A DNA stretch of 64,000 nt from JBDWFY01 sp039976075. Lineage in GTDB: Bacteria; Pseudomonadota; Alphaproteobacteria; Rhizobiales; Stappiaceae. Numbering within the stretch: the stretch's first letter is position 1; the number at the start of each line of letters is the position of its first letter. This document shows positions 40,336 through 49,650 of the stretch, piece by piece. A program made the position numbers and the translations under genes. The stretch covers positions 1,447,296 through 1,511,295 of the forward strand of contig JBDWFY010000001.1 of the NCBI GenBank assembly GCA_039976075.1, written 5' to 3'. The notes below the pieces were generated by a model. The model made no database searches. It was not told where the DNA came from and worked only from the letters and a program-made list of their open reading frames with translations.

Positions 40336-41006
40336 CCCTCAAACCAATTGAATTTTGACACAAGTACACCGTTCAACTGGTCAAACTCATCAATAACAGT
40401 CTCCGCCCCTGCTTCATATAGATCCTGCTTTTCATGATATCCCCACGACACACCCAGACCCGCAACGCCAGCAGAGTTCGCCATCTCCATATCAAACCTT
40501 GTATCACCGATCATGACTGTTCTTTCCGCATCGATCCCCGTTTCTGCCATCGCCTGGATCAACATGCCAGGATGCGGTTTGGAGGGCGCCTTATCAGCCG
40601 TCTGTATCGTCACGAACAGATTGTGCAATTCATGCACATCCATCATGTGATGCACACCGCGAAGTGCTTTCCCGGTCGCAACGCCGATCAGCACGTCATC
40701 CCGCTCGGTGAGGCGGTCAAGCGCCTCCCTGGCTCCGGGATAAAGAGGATCATGATCCAGACCCTTTGCCCGGCGGTCAATCTTGGACTGACGGTAGGCA
40801 TCCGCCATGAGTGGCACCTGGTGATGATTGTCTTCATGAAGCAGCGCTGCAAACGCTGTCTCCAGGGACAGCCCGACAATCGACAGCGCTGTCCTCCGGT
40901 CAGGTGGCGCCAGTCCCGCCGCTTCAAAGCCAACTGTCAAACCATGAAAAATTGTATTTTGACTGTCGATCAACGTTCCGTCGCAGTCAAATACGACCAA
41001 ATGCAT
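40332..41006 (-). CDS. HAD-superfamily hydrolase
   Basis: 224 residues with the four HAD motifs: VFDCDGTLID, VATGKA, the lysine in KAPSKPHPGML and MIGDTRFDMEMA. The helical cap (ISTIFHGLTVGFEAAGLAPPDRR-type region) indicates the phosphoglycolate-phosphatase/beta-phosphoglucomutase class. Overlaps the ATP12 start by four bases and lies 27 bases after the aldo/keto reductase, so the genes form one minus-strand unit. HAD next to ATP12 is a common alphaproteobacterial arrangement; substrate unknown. Confidence 0.9.
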   Translation of the reverse strand: MHLVVFDCDGTLIDSQNTIFHGLTVGFEAAGLAPPDRRTALSIVGLSLETAFAALLHEDNHHQVPLMADAYRQSKIDRRAKGLDHDPLYPGAREALDRLTERDDVLIGVATGKALRGVHHMMDVHELHNLFVTIQTADKAPSKPHPGMLIQAMAETGIDAERTVMIGDTRFDMEMANSAGVAGLGVSWGYHEKQDLYEAGAETVIDEFDQLNGVLVSKFNWFEG

Positions 41007-41033
41007 GCAATCTTCCTGTTCGTCTCAGCCCCG

Positions 41034-41942
41034 TTATGGCACCGGTTGGCCACGGCACGCCTCAAGAACGGCGTACCAGTCCTGATGCTGCATGGGATTA
41101 TCCAGGGACTTCATCGCCGACTTGATGCGATCCACCCGTCCGGTACCCAGCACCGGAACCGGACAGCTTGGATGCGCCATCACAAAGGCCAATGCGGCAT
41201 CTGCAATGTTTGCATACCCGTTGGCGCTAGCTATTGCCGACAAGGCATTTCGTACGCGGATCGCCTGCGGCTCTTCGCTACGGAACAGGCGGCCATTTGC
41301 TAGCGGAGACCACGCCATGGGTCGAAACCCAACTCTTTGTGCCTGGTTGAGAGTTCCGTTGTCCATTGCATCCGGGCACAGAGCTGAAAACTCTACCTGA
41401 TTTGTAGCGATGTCTGTTGACAATTTGCTGGCAAGCAGATCCACCTGATCGGGCCGATAATTCGACACGCCAAAAGATCTGATTTTTCCGCTTTTGATCA
41501 GCGTTACTATCATGTGAGCGGTATCATCTGCGATCATCAGCTCATCAGGCCGATGAAGCAGAAAACAATCGATTCTGTCGAGCTGCAACAATCTTAGAGA
41601 TTCATCGACCGCACGCTCGACATAGGATGGACTCGAGTCATAGTGCTTGTGACGATTATCCCGATGAGATTTCAGCGCAACGCCGCATTTGGTAATCACC
41701 TCTATTTGCTGCGCAGTATCGCCAAGCAATTTGATGGCCTCTCCAAGGAAGGCCTGGACCTGGTATCCGCCATAAATATCCGCTGTGTCGACACTTGTTA
41801 CGCCGAGTTCAATCAGTGAGCCGAGGAACCGGCTTAATTCGGTCGCTGATCCAAATTGTTCAAGACAGCGCCAGGATCCCCATACAATGGGAGACATCTC
41901 GGGTGCGGATTTCGACAATTTGATGCGTGACGCCTTAATCAT
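41034..41942 (-). CDS. aldo/keto reductase
   Basis: 302 residues, NAD(P)H-dependent oxidoreductase with a TIM-barrel fold, of the YdhF type. Active-site tetrad: Asp and Tyr in VTSVDTADIYGGYQ, Lys in EVITKCGVALKSH and His in CFLLHRPDEL. The nucleotide-binding end is present: VPVLGTGRVDRIKSAM. Its start overlaps the RluC-family stop by four bases (ATGA), with a GGAGG ribosome site within the upstream gene. The physiological substrate is unknown. Confidence 0.92.
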   Translation of the reverse strand: MIKASRIKLSKSAPEMSPIVWGSWRCLEQFGSATELSRFLGSLIELGVTSVDTADIYGGYQVQAFLGEAIKLLGDTAQQIEVITKCGVALKSHRDNRHKHYDSSPSYVERAVDESLRLLQLDRIDCFLLHRPDELMIADDTAHMIVTLIKSGKIRSFGVSNYRPDQVDLLASKLSTDIATNQVEFSALCPDAMDNGTLNQAQRVGFRPMAWSPLANGRLFRSEEPQAIRVRNALSAIASANGYANIADAALAFVMAHPSCPVPVLGTGRVDRIKSAMKSLDNPMQHQDWYAVLEACRGQPVP

Positions 41943-42934
41943 CCTCCCTCCGTCAAATCGGCTTCCCGATCATAGTCACCTATGTCAAATCCCAGCAGAT
42001 TCCAGCTCTGTTGCATGTGCGGTGGTAGGGGTGCGGAGATATCAAGCGTGCCTCCAGCAGGGTGAGGAATAACGATCCGGCGCGCAAGAAGGTGCAGTTT
42101 ATTTTGCATGCCACCGGGCAGCTCCCAGTTTTCAACATCAAAGTACTTGGGATCCCCAACGATCGGATTTCCGATTGACTGGCATTGAATACGAAGCTGA
42201 TGGGTTCGACCGGTGACGGGTTTGAGCGTAACCCAGCTCAGTGCCTGTCCGGATGTTTCAACAACGTTGTAGTGCGTCAGAGCGTGCTGAGCTTCCGGCT
42301 CGCCATGCTTTGCAACGCGCATGAATTCGTTGTCCAACCGTGCAAGATAATTCGATATTTTTCCTTGCCGCGGCGTTGGCACCCCTTTGAGCAATGCCCA
42401 ATAGACTTTGCGGGTAGCACGGGCCCTGAACGCTTTAGTCAATTCCTGGGCCGCGCGGCGGGTCTTGGCAATCACCAGCACGCCCGAGGTATCGCGATCC
42501 AATCGATGTACAAGGCGCGGCTTGTTGCCGCTTTTGTCGCGAAACGCCTCAAGCATGCCGTCCACATGCCGTGTCATTCCCGAACCACCCTGAACAGCCA
42601 ATCCAGGCGCCTTGTTCAACACCATCACCGCTTTGTCTTCATGCAGGATCATCGACTCAATAGCTTCACGATCATCCTTGGAGATTTTTCGCGGTCTGAC
42701 TTTTTCAGGCGCAAGTTTTACAGTTTCAGCTGCCATTGGTGGAATACGGACCGCCTGACCCTCTTCCAGTCTCTGCGACGTTTTTGCACGCCCGCCATCG
42801 ACGCGGATTTGACCTGTCCGCAGTAATTTCTGCAGCTGTCCAAAAGCCAGTTCAGGAAAGTGCGCCTTGAACCAGCGGTCAAGGCGCATTCCCTCTTCAT
42901 CTTCTTCAACGTTGCGAGACTCTATCGCTGCCAT
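41939..42934 (-). CDS. RluC/RluD-family 23S rRNA pseudouridine synthase
   Basis: 331 residues. An N-terminal S4 RNA-binding domain (LDRWFKAHFPELAFGQLQKLLRTGQIRVDGG) precedes the catalytic domain with motif II LVHRLDRDTSGVLVIAKT, where the Asp is the catalytic residue, and PVTGRTHQLRIQCQSIGNPIVGDPKY. Modifies uridines in 23S rRNA helices; RluC is the nearer subtype but RluD cannot be excluded, so no symbol is given. It is followed by the aldo/keto reductase with overlap, and a small membrane protein gene lies 100 bases upstream. Confidence 0.93.
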   Translation of the reverse strand: MAAIESRNVEEDEEGMRLDRWFKAHFPELAFGQLQKLLRTGQIRVDGGRAKTSQRLEEGQAVRIPPMAAETVKLAPEKVRPRKISKDDREAIESMILHEDKAVMVLNKAPGLAVQGGSGMTRHVDGMLEAFRDKSGNKPRLVHRLDRDTSGVLVIAKTRRAAQELTKAFRARATRKVYWALLKGVPTPRQGKISNYLARLDNEFMRVAKHGEPEAQHALTHYNVVETSGQALSWVTLKPVTGRTHQLRIQCQSIGNPIVGDPKYFDVENWELPGGMQNKLHLLARRIVIPHPAGGTLDISAPLPPHMQQSWNLLGFDIGDYDREADLTEGG

Positions 42935-43034
42935 ATTTCTTCATACTTCTTGTTGATCAGGAGATAGCGCCCAAAGTCGAAAGTCCGTCGCGTCAGAGCT
43001 CATCGTGCCCGGTATTCCAATTGGACTAACACCG

Positions 43035-43211
43035 TCAGAGGCTCTTAAACACCGTACCGGCCAGCAGAATAATATAGGCAAGCGCCAGAACTTCAAACAG
43101 ATTACCGCTGATGATTGGAAACTGAAATCCGCCGTACCGTGCAGCGAATACCAGCCCTCCCAACACCAACGCAATGAGAAATATACCAATCGATGGAGCA
43201 GAAAGTTTCAT
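43035..43211 (-). CDS. small membrane protein, 58 residues
   Basis: Reads from an ATG at 43211 to a TGA at 43035, starting MKLSAPSIGIFLIALVLGGL and ending AYIILLAGTVFKSL. Two hydrophobic helices (about 7-24 and 38-55) with a short connecting loop FAARYGGFQFPIISGN. It lies between fluC and the rluC-like gene on the same strand, a position where small proteins of this composition occur in rhizobia. Function unknown. The frame fills the gap neatly and the protein has ordinary codon use, so it is likely real. Confidence 0.75.
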   Translation of the reverse strand: MKLSAPSIGIFLIALVLGGLVFAARYGGFQFPIISGNLFEVLALAYIILLAGTVFKSL

Positions 43212-43257
43212 GATACCGCCATTTCATTTATTTCGACAAAACCCATTGGAGACTTTG

Positions 43258-43638
43258 TCACACCGCAAGTGTTCTCACGACCCAGAGACCGGCAAATAGC
43301 GCGAAAACGGAAAAAAGAACAGACGCAAGAAGGTAAAGGCCCGCCTGCGTGACATCCCCTCGCTCCCACAAGACCGCAAAGTCCAGAGAAAATGCAGAAA
43401 ATGTCGTGAAACCACCCAGGAACCCGGTTGCAATAATATAGCGCAGATCGGGACTGCCACCGAGGCGATGAAGCAGCATCTCAATAAATACCCCCATCGC
43501 AAATGATCCAAGCACGTTGACCGCAAGCGTTCCCCAGGGAAAACCCGGGCCAAGAAGACGCAATGCTGCCAGACCGACCAAATGCCGACAACTGGCGCCC
43601 ACAGCACCCCCAAGCGCAACCAATAGCAAGTGTTTCAT
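43258..43638 (-). CDS. crcB: fluoride-specific ion channel FluC (CrcB)
   Basis: 126 residues with four helices, a fluoride exporter dimer. The start ATG at 43638 (MKHLLLVALGGAVGASCRHLVG) is the family N-terminus; a longer frame to 43704 is rejected. Signature motifs: PWGTLAVNVLGSFAMGVFIEM, TGFLGGFTTFSAFSLDFA (with the phenylalanine box and polar track) are intact. Followed by the small membrane protein gene and the rluC-like gene. No fluoride riboswitch was seen upstream. Confidence 0.94.
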   Translation of the reverse strand: MKHLLLVALGGAVGASCRHLVGLAALRLLGPGFPWGTLAVNVLGSFAMGVFIEMLLHRLGGSPDLRYIIATGFLGGFTTFSAFSLDFAVLWERGDVTQAGLYLLASVLFSVFALFAGLWVVRTLAV

Positions 43639-43776
43639 GCAGAAAGCTACTAACCGCCCTGTTTCTTCAGGTCCAGCAGAATTGCAAAACTGCCGACAGA
43701 TCATTGCCTAAAAAGCCAATTGTCCCAATCGGCATCGTCAGCCTATACTTGGTCTGATTGGGGATAAGGCAATAAA

Positions 43777-44070
43777 ATGAAAACAAATTTTTTCAAAGCA
43801 TTTGTCTGTTTGCTGCTCGTTGGATGGGCAACTCAGGCTCTCGCTCGGCCGGATGCTCGAAGAATGACGTGCTCCGCCATTCAGAACCTTATCAAGCAGC
43901 AAGGTTCCGTTGTGTTCACGACAGGGCAGTATACCTGGGACACGTACGTTTCAGATGGACGCTATTGCGGACGACGCTCACGCACGGCACCGGCCAAAAT
44001 ACCAAGTTCAGACAAGAAAAAGTGTGTCGTTAATTACCAGTGCCGCCAAAACTTCAATACCGACGATTAA
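43777..44070 (+). CDS. small secreted cysteine-containing protein, unknown function
   Basis: 97 residues. A signal peptide (MKTNFFKAFVCLLLVGWATQALA) is followed by a mature domain of about 74 residues with four cysteines: RRMTCSAIQ, GRYCGRRS and KKCVVNYQCRQ. Two disulfides are plausible. The segment VVFTTGQYTWDTYVSDGRYC is like a family of short periplasmic proteins of rhizobia, but I cannot name it. The gene is the only plus-strand gene in a long minus-strand block. It converges on rarA after about 40 bases. Confidence 0.7.
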   Translation: MKTNFFKAFVCLLLVGWATQALARPDARRMTCSAIQNLIKQQGSVVFTTGQYTWDTYVSDGRYCGRRSRTAPAKIPSSDKKKCVVNYQCRQNFNTDD

Positions 44071-44111
44071 GGTCTGTTGAATTTCAGGGGGAAGTGTCAG
44101 GCACGCTTCCC

Positions 44112-45428
44112 TCACGAGTCCTGAGAACGCCGCTCCTGCCGCAATCGAGACCAATAGTCCATGCGCTTTTTGATTTCTCTCTCAAAACCGCGCTCAACTG
44201 GCTGATAAAATGCCTGTCGTCCTATCTCTTCGGGGAAATAGTCCTGACCCGAAAAGGCATCCGGTGCATCATGGTCATATTGATAGCCCGACCCGTATCC
44301 CTCACTTTTCATCAACTTTGTCGGCGCATTGAGGATTGTTTTGGGCGGTGGCAACGATCCAAACTCCTTTGCGCTACGCATTGCGCTTTTATAAGCACCA
44401 TAAAGGGCGTTTGATTTCGGTGCAGTCGCCAGATATACGGCTGCCTGGGCAAGACCCAACTCTCCTTCCGGCGACCCAAGCATTTGATATTGTTCGACAG
44501 CTGCGATGCATTGAACCAGTGCCTGTGGGTCGGCAAGCCCGATATCTTCTGTCGCCATTCTCACCAGACGTCGCCCCAGATAGAGCGGATCTTCGCCCGC
44601 ATCGAGCATGCGACACAAATAGTAAAGGGAAGCATCGGGGTCCGATCCCCGCACCGATTTATGAAGTGCGGAAATCAGATTGTAGTGACCATCCTGCGAC
44701 TTGTCGTAAATCGGCGCGCGTCTTTGAACCACATCCTGTAGTTTTTCACTGTCAAAGATCTCATTCTCGGCCGCTGCGCGCCAGACATCTTCCGCAAGCG
44801 TCAACGCGGATCGGCCATCGCCATCCGCCATGCGGATCAGACTTTCAAACGCCTCCTCGTCAAGCGGCAATTCGCGCTCTTCCAAGGCTGCCGCTCGCTT
44901 CAATAATTTGCGGATAGCTTCATGATCGAGCGACTTGAAAACCATGACGTGCGCCCGAGACAGGAGCGCAGCGTTCAGTTCAAAGGAGGGATTTTCTGTT
45001 GTCGCTCCAACCAAAGTGATTGTGCCGTCTTCCATAACCGGTAGAAATGAATCCTGCTGTGCCCGATTAAAGCGATGGATTTCGTCAACAAACAATAGTG
45101 TTCCCCGTCCGCCAAGACGACGAGCACGGGCAGTTTCAAATGCCTTTTTCAGATCAGCAACACCGGAGAAAATGGCCGAGATCTGTTCAAAGGCAAGTTC
45201 GGTGGAGTTTGCCAGCAATCGTGCAATCGTTGTTTTCCCCGTTCCCGGCGGTCCCCAGAAAATCAGAGATCCCAGCGAACCGGACGCAATCATCCGCGTC
45301 AGAGTGCCATCCGGCCCCAGAATGTGGTCCTGGCCAACAACCTCATCAGGAATTTCGGGACGCAATCGATCGGCGAGCGGTCGCGGACCACTCTTGTCCA
45401 GACCCGCTGCGGCAAACAAATCTGTCAT
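44112..45428 (-). CDS. rarA: replication-associated recombination protein RarA (MgsA)
   Basis: 438 residues, AAA+ ATPase of the clamp-loader/RarA family that acts at stalled replication forks. Walker A GPPGTGKTTIARL is near residue 60, Walker B LLFVDEIHRFNRAQQDSFLPVMEDGTITLVGATTENPSFELN, then Arg finger region SRAHVMVF and the C-terminal tetramerisation domain (LVQCIAAVEQYQMLGSPEGELGLAQAAVYLATAPKSNALYGAYK). Starts six bases after the Do-like protease, so the genes form a transcription unit. Length is normal. Confidence 0.95.
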   Translation of the reverse strand: MTDLFAAAGLDKSGPRPLADRLRPEIPDEVVGQDHILGPDGTLTRMIASGSLGSLIFWGPPGTGKTTIARLLANSTELAFEQISAIFSGVADLKKAFETARARRLGGRGTLLFVDEIHRFNRAQQDSFLPVMEDGTITLVGATTENPSFELNAALLSRAHVMVFKSLDHEAIRKLLKRAAALEERELPLDEEAFESLIRMADGDGRSALTLAEDVWRAAAENEIFDSEKLQDVVQRRAPIYDKSQDGHYNLISALHKSVRGSDPDASLYYLCRMLDAGEDPLYLGRRLVRMATEDIGLADPQALVQCIAAVEQYQMLGSPEGELGLAQAAVYLATAPKSNALYGAYKSAMRSAKEFGSLPPPKTILNAPTKLMKSEGYGSGYQYDHDAPDAFSGQDYFPEEIGRQAFYQPVERGFEREIKKRMDYWSRLRQERRSQDS

Positions 45429-45434
45429 GGCATG

Positions 45435-46895
45435 CTATCCGCGCAGATTGATCCGAAGAAGTTTGCCCTTACGCTCGAACCGGATTTCCCAGGAATAAGG
45501 TACCTGACGAACGATACCCGCAAGCGTTTCCGTCAAATCGACATTCACACCGTTAACCCGACGAATGATATCTCCGGTTCTCAAGCCAACCCTCGCAGCA
45601 GTTGAGCGCGGCTTGATGCTGGTGATCACAACCCCTTCCAGGTGTGTCTCCAACCGAAGTTCTTCTGCGACTGCCGGTGACAAATTGGCAATCCGGGTTC
45701 CCTGAAATGGCGAACGGGTGGCCAGATCTCGTGCGTCACGCGGAACGGTTTCCGGGGCTGACTCCAGAGCGACCATCAACACCTGGTCAGTTCCGTTTCG
45801 GCGCACAACCAATTCCACGGTTCCCCCGACACGTTTGGTCGCAAACCGGTAACCGAAGGCATCAGGGCCGTTAATCTCATGTCCTGCCACTTCCAGGACC
45901 AGATCTCCGACCCGCAAGTCCGCCCGACTGGCCGGCGTGTTCTGATCGACCCGGGTCACGATGGCTCCGGTAGGACGCCTCAATCCCATACTTTCGGCGA
46001 TATCCGCTGAAACGCTTTGCAGGGCTGCGCCAAGCCAGGGGCGTTGTACACGCGTACCGCCTGCGGCGCTGTCTGCCACCTGTCGCACCATATCGGTGGG
46101 AATAGCGAACCCGATACCGTTTGATCCACCTGAACGGGAAAATATGGCGGTATTGATACCGACGAGATTCCCGCGCATATCGATGAGGGCACCTCCGGAG
46201 TTCCCGGGGTTAATCGCAGCATCCGTCTGAATAAAGAACTGGTAATCTGTCACGCCGACCTGGGTCCGCGCCAGCGCAGAGACTATGCCCTGCGTCACCG
46301 TCTGCCCTACCCCAAAGGGATTGCCGATCGCCAGAACAATGTCTCCTACCTCCAGATCGTCGGAGTCTGAAAATTCAACAAAAGCAAACGACTGGTCATC
46401 AGCATCCTTCATTTGAAGAATGGCAAGGTCGGTCCGTTCATCCTTCAGAACGATATCGGCTTCAAATTCTCTTCGATCACTCAGGACAATGCGAACCTGA
46501 TCGGCGTCCTTGATCACATGATGGTTCGTCACCACCACACCACCTGGAGAGATAATCACACCCGAGCCGAGTGAACGTTGTGCCTTCTGCTGCGGACGTC
46601 CGAATGACCGTTGCCCAAAGAACCGACGAAAGAATGGATCATTCATAAACGGCGTCGCAGGAGTCTGGCTTACCATGCGACTGGCATAGACATTGACCAC
46701 AGCGGGCGCAACACGCTTCACAAGCGGTGAGAATGATAATTTGATCTCCGCCGTATTGATCGGGATTTTTCGTTGTTCAGCGTTTGCAGGACCAAGTGAG
46801 ATTATCACTGCAGAAAAGGTCGCAAATATTAACGTTACAATGTTGGTGGCAATTCCTGAATTTACGCGGTTCATTCCCAACATCTGATCGCTCAT
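45435..46895 (-). CDS. periplasmic Do-like serine protease, DegP/DegQ family
   Basis: 486 residues from the ATG at 46895; other in-frame ATGs at 46880 and 46871 are alternatives, all before a signal sequence (VTLIFATFSAVIISLGPANA). Catalytic triad: His126 in VVTNHHVI, Asp156 in RTDLAILQ and Ser233 in NPGNSGGAL. Two PDZ domains follow (about 285-380 and 390-480; the RVDQNTPASRADLRVGDLVLEVAG and SPAVAEELRLETHLEGVVITSIKPRSTAARVGLRTGDIIRRVNG regions). A periplasmic housekeeping or stress protease. First gene of the rarA unit. The position between rplQ and rarA is typical of rhizobia, although here a chemoreceptor gene intervenes. Confidence 0.94.
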   Translation of the reverse strand: MSDQMLGMNRVNSGIATNIVTLIFATFSAVIISLGPANAEQRKIPINTAEIKLSFSPLVKRVAPAVVNVYASRMVSQTPATPFMNDPFFRRFFGQRSFGRPQQKAQRSLGSGVIISPGGVVVTNHHVIKDADQVRIVLSDRREFEADIVLKDERTDLAILQMKDADDQSFAFVEFSDSDDLEVGDIVLAIGNPFGVGQTVTQGIVSALARTQVGVTDYQFFIQTDAAINPGNSGGALIDMRGNLVGINTAIFSRSGGSNGIGFAIPTDMVRQVADSAAGGTRVQRPWLGAALQSVSADIAESMGLRRPTGAIVTRVDQNTPASRADLRVGDLVLEVAGHEINGPDAFGYRFATKRVGGTVELVVRRNGTDQVLMVALESAPETVPRDARDLATRSPFQGTRIANLSPAVAEELRLETHLEGVVITSIKPRSTAARVGLRTGDIIRRVNGVNVDLTETLAGIVRQVPYSWEIRFERKGKLLRINLRG

Positions 46896-47004
46896 CCGTA
46901 TCACCCTATCGACAAGTTTATTCCTGCTCGCGCCAATTTGCGAAACCGATTCCCTTTTTGGAACATTCTGAGTGTTGAGTTAAGGCGGTTTCTTTCAAAA
47001 ATCA

Positions 47005-47040
47005 AAGAAACCGGGCACAATTTAATGTGCCCGGTTTCAC
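47005..47040 (-). terminator. Rho-independent terminator after the chemoreceptor gene
   Basis: On the minus strand GAAACCGGGCACA pairs with TGTGCCCGGTTTC, 13 base pairs with a six-base loop, followed by TTTGATTTTT. It lies about 80 bases beyond the chemoreceptor stop codon and would stop its transcript before the Do-protease promoter. Confidence 0.88.
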
Positions 47041-47117
47041 AAAACCCTGTTACTGCGCAGTCGTGTGCAGTTAAATTCGTAAAATCAGTTCCTCAGACCC
47101 CGTCATTCCGCCAACAC

Positions 47118-49328
47118 TCATGCAGCCCGGATCTGTTGAACAAATGCCCTCACCTGCTCGTCCAGAGAATGAGACATCGTTTCGAGTTCGGTTGCTGAAG
47201 CGACTACTTGTGCTGCCGCATCACCTGTTTGCTCGGATGCAGATCGGACTTCAGCGATGTCTTCGCTGACCTCAGTGGTCCCGCTGGCGGCGCGCTGTGT
47301 ATTTTCAACGATCCCCTGAGTGGCGGCACTTTGTTCTTCAACCGCCGAGGCTACTGACCCGACTGACTCAGAGATTTCGCCAATTGTTCCGCGAATTTCT
47401 GATATGGCATCGACCGCATCACCCGTCGCACTGCGGATAGCATCGATCTGCTGTCCGATTTCATCGGTTGCTTTCGCAGTTTGTGAAGCCAGTTCCTTTA
47501 CTTCAGATGCAACAACTGCAAAACCTTTGCCGGCTTCTCCAGCACGGGCTGCTTCGATCGTGGCATTGAGAGCCAACAGATTGGTTTGATCAGCTATATC
47601 ACTGATAAGCTTCACGACCTCACCAATCCTATCTGCTGCTTCAGCCAAAGACCGCACGGTCTCGTCGGTTGTTTCGGCTTTCGACGTTGCTGTCTGTGCG
47701 ACACCAGAGGAGCGGGAAATGAGGCTCGAAATCTCCTGAATGGATTTGAACAATTCATCGCTTGCAGTAGCAATTGTCTCTACTTCCTGCCTGGCTTGCG
47801 CCGAAACTTCCGATGCACGCGCAGAGTTATCACCAGCACCCCGAGCGAGACCCGCCATATTTTCGGCTGACCCATTGAGTTCTGATGAGGCCGTTAGGAC
47901 AGATTGCACCACCTGCCCGACTGACGTTTCAAAATCCTGAGCCAGTTTATCTACAAATTTTCGACGATTTTCTGTTTCTCTTTCCGCTTCCGCTACCCCT
48001 TCCGCAGCCTTCTTTTCTTGCTCTTCGACTGCGTTCTGCCTGATTTCAACAACTGCCCTGCCGATATCACCAATTTCGTCGCTCCTTCTCGCTTCGCGAA
48101 TTTCCGCCCCCAGATCGCCTTCCGCGATGGCACGCAGGGCTCCAACCAGTCGATTAAGTGGTACCGTCACACTTCTTGCAAAGAAGACACCGATTACCGA
48201 GACGATCGCCAACGTGACAAGCATGGCAAGGATCATCGCTTCGCGCATTTCGGTTACAGACGAGAGGGTTTCCTCTACACTTCGTTCCGCCGCAATAATC
48301 CACTTGCCCCCCATGAAATCAAATGGTGCATAAACAGAGTAATTTGCCGCTCCGTTCAGACCGGTGGTTTCCCCAAACACTTTTCCTCCGGCGACTGCCT
48401 GCGAGAGCAGGTCGTTGGCTATGGAAGTCTTCAAGGCAGTGGGTTCTGTGCTGAGCGGCTGGTCTGTCAGTACTGTACCGGCTTCGTTGAGCAAAAACGC
48501 CTGGCCGGTTTCACCGAGTGCCGTGCGATCGCTGAGGAGACCTTCAAGCAGATCGCTGTCTACCCGCACAACAACAACGCCTTTGAACTTCACCTCACCG
48601 AATTTTTCAAGATATACCGGCTGGGACAGGAACATTCCCGGTGTGTCACCATTGAGTGCATATTCTTCGAAACCTTGCAAAGACTGGGCAAGATCCGGGG
48701 CCTGGTCCGCTGCTGCGAAGGCTTTGTTGAGACCGGTCGATGCCAATTCTGCGTCTTTGACGTTCAGCAGGAAGTCGTTCGACTTCGTGACGGAGTACAC
48801 AACCAGACCATCTGGATTGAGGATATAGATTTCGCCGAATCCGCCCTTCTCCCAGGATGTCTTGAGGGCCGCATGCACATTGGAATGCCGCCAGGAATAC
48901 ATGGTCTTGTTACCTGCACCGTCAAGCGCAACGCGATCGGAAACCCCCGCACCTTCCGGCTGATAATACTGGACGATATCGGGGCGCTCTATCTCGAGAT
49001 TGCCAAGCGCGTCATTCATTTCGCTTAAGGCAATTGTTACATTGGCGCTGGCACTCAGCTTTGCGAGTTCAGACTGGAGGCTCTGCAATCGCGCCTCAAC
49101 CAACGACTTCCGACCATCGGCGAGAATCTGCAATTCACTCGCGGCGGCCTTAACCAGACCATCTCGACCGTTGACGTACCCCATATAGCCAACCGCTGCG
49201 CAAGCAGCAAAAGCAAGTCCGATAACAAGTGTCGGCAAAACCACCGAAAGCTGCCGAAATTTACCCAAGTATCCGGTAATGTTGCCAATCGTGCCCGTGC
49301 CCACTGAACTTCCCCCAAGAGATTCCAA
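47118..49328 (-). CDS. methyl-accepting chemotaxis protein
   Basis: 736 residues. N-terminal helix (LSVVLPTLVIGLAFAACAAVGYM, about 28-50), a large periplasmic dCache-like sensor (55-360; EIYILNPDGLVVYSV and AFLLNEAGTVLTD both recall double-PAS folds), second helix (AMILAMLVTLAIVSVIGVFFARS, about 370-392), HAMP domain (about 390-445), then a coiled-coil signalling domain. The hairpin tip is SDIADQTNLLALNATIEAARAGEAGKGFAVVASEVKELA, intact for CheA/CheW contact. The ligand is unknown. No other chemotaxis gene is adjacent. Confidence 0.95.
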   Translation of the reverse strand: MESLGGSSVGTGTIGNITGYLGKFRQLSVVLPTLVIGLAFAACAAVGYMGYVNGRDGLVKAAASELQILADGRKSLVEARLQSLQSELAKLSASANVTIALSEMNDALGNLEIERPDIVQYYQPEGAGVSDRVALDGAGNKTMYSWRHSNVHAALKTSWEKGGFGEIYILNPDGLVVYSVTKSNDFLLNVKDAELASTGLNKAFAAADQAPDLAQSLQGFEEYALNGDTPGMFLSQPVYLEKFGEVKFKGVVVVRVDSDLLEGLLSDRTALGETGQAFLLNEAGTVLTDQPLSTEPTALKTSIANDLLSQAVAGGKVFGETTGLNGAANYSVYAPFDFMGGKWIIAAERSVEETLSSVTEMREAMILAMLVTLAIVSVIGVFFARSVTVPLNRLVGALRAIAEGDLGAEIREARRSDEIGDIGRAVVEIRQNAVEEQEKKAAEGVAEAERETENRRKFVDKLAQDFETSVGQVVQSVLTASSELNGSAENMAGLARGAGDNSARASEVSAQARQEVETIATASDELFKSIQEISSLISRSSGVAQTATSKAETTDETVRSLAEAADRIGEVVKLISDIADQTNLLALNATIEAARAGEAGKGFAVVASEVKELASQTAKATDEIGQQIDAIRSATGDAVDAISEIRGTIGEISESVGSVASAVEEQSAATQGIVENTQRAASGTTEVSEDIAEVRSASEQTGDAAAQVVASATELETMSHSLDEQVRAFVQQIRAA

Positions 49329-49650
49329 ATCGTTCTGCGGGAGTGTGCACAGGTATATTTAATACATTATAAATTGCATAACTATTTTTTTACAATCGTT
49401 TACCATCCGCGGTACCAGCGCAAGTCTGGCCATCTTTGGAGCGCCCAAACTGTTCCAATCCTGCGGTTATCGACCATCCTTAACGTCTAGGTACTCCACC
49501 TTTGCGGGAAACACCTTAGTCAATATGTTGGGCTTATCTTTTGACGAAAAGGGGACGCCTCGGTCTTCTCTTGTGATATCCTGCTGCCAGAATATGAAAA
49601 AGGCGGCCAATGGCCGCCTTCAATCAATTCGCACGTTGATCGCTGTGCCC
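49329..49650. other. intergenic region between rplQ and the chemoreceptor gene
   Basis: 322 bases with no convincing gene. It holds the ribosomal-operon terminator (49600-49620) and an AT-rich stretch near 49360-49400 that could carry the chemoreceptor promoter on the minus strand. Confidence 0.6.
49600..49620 (-). terminator. Rho-independent terminator after rplQ
   Basis: On the minus strand AAGGCGG...CCGCCTT forms a stem with a CCATTGG loop, followed by a T run. It lies 31 bases after the rplQ stop and should end the long ribosomal transcript. Confidence 0.9.

Noticed and set aside
44088..44111. Hairpin GGGAAG...CTTCCC between the secreted protein and rarA
   Set aside because: Imperfect stem without T tract, overlapping the rarA end. 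Not called a terminator.
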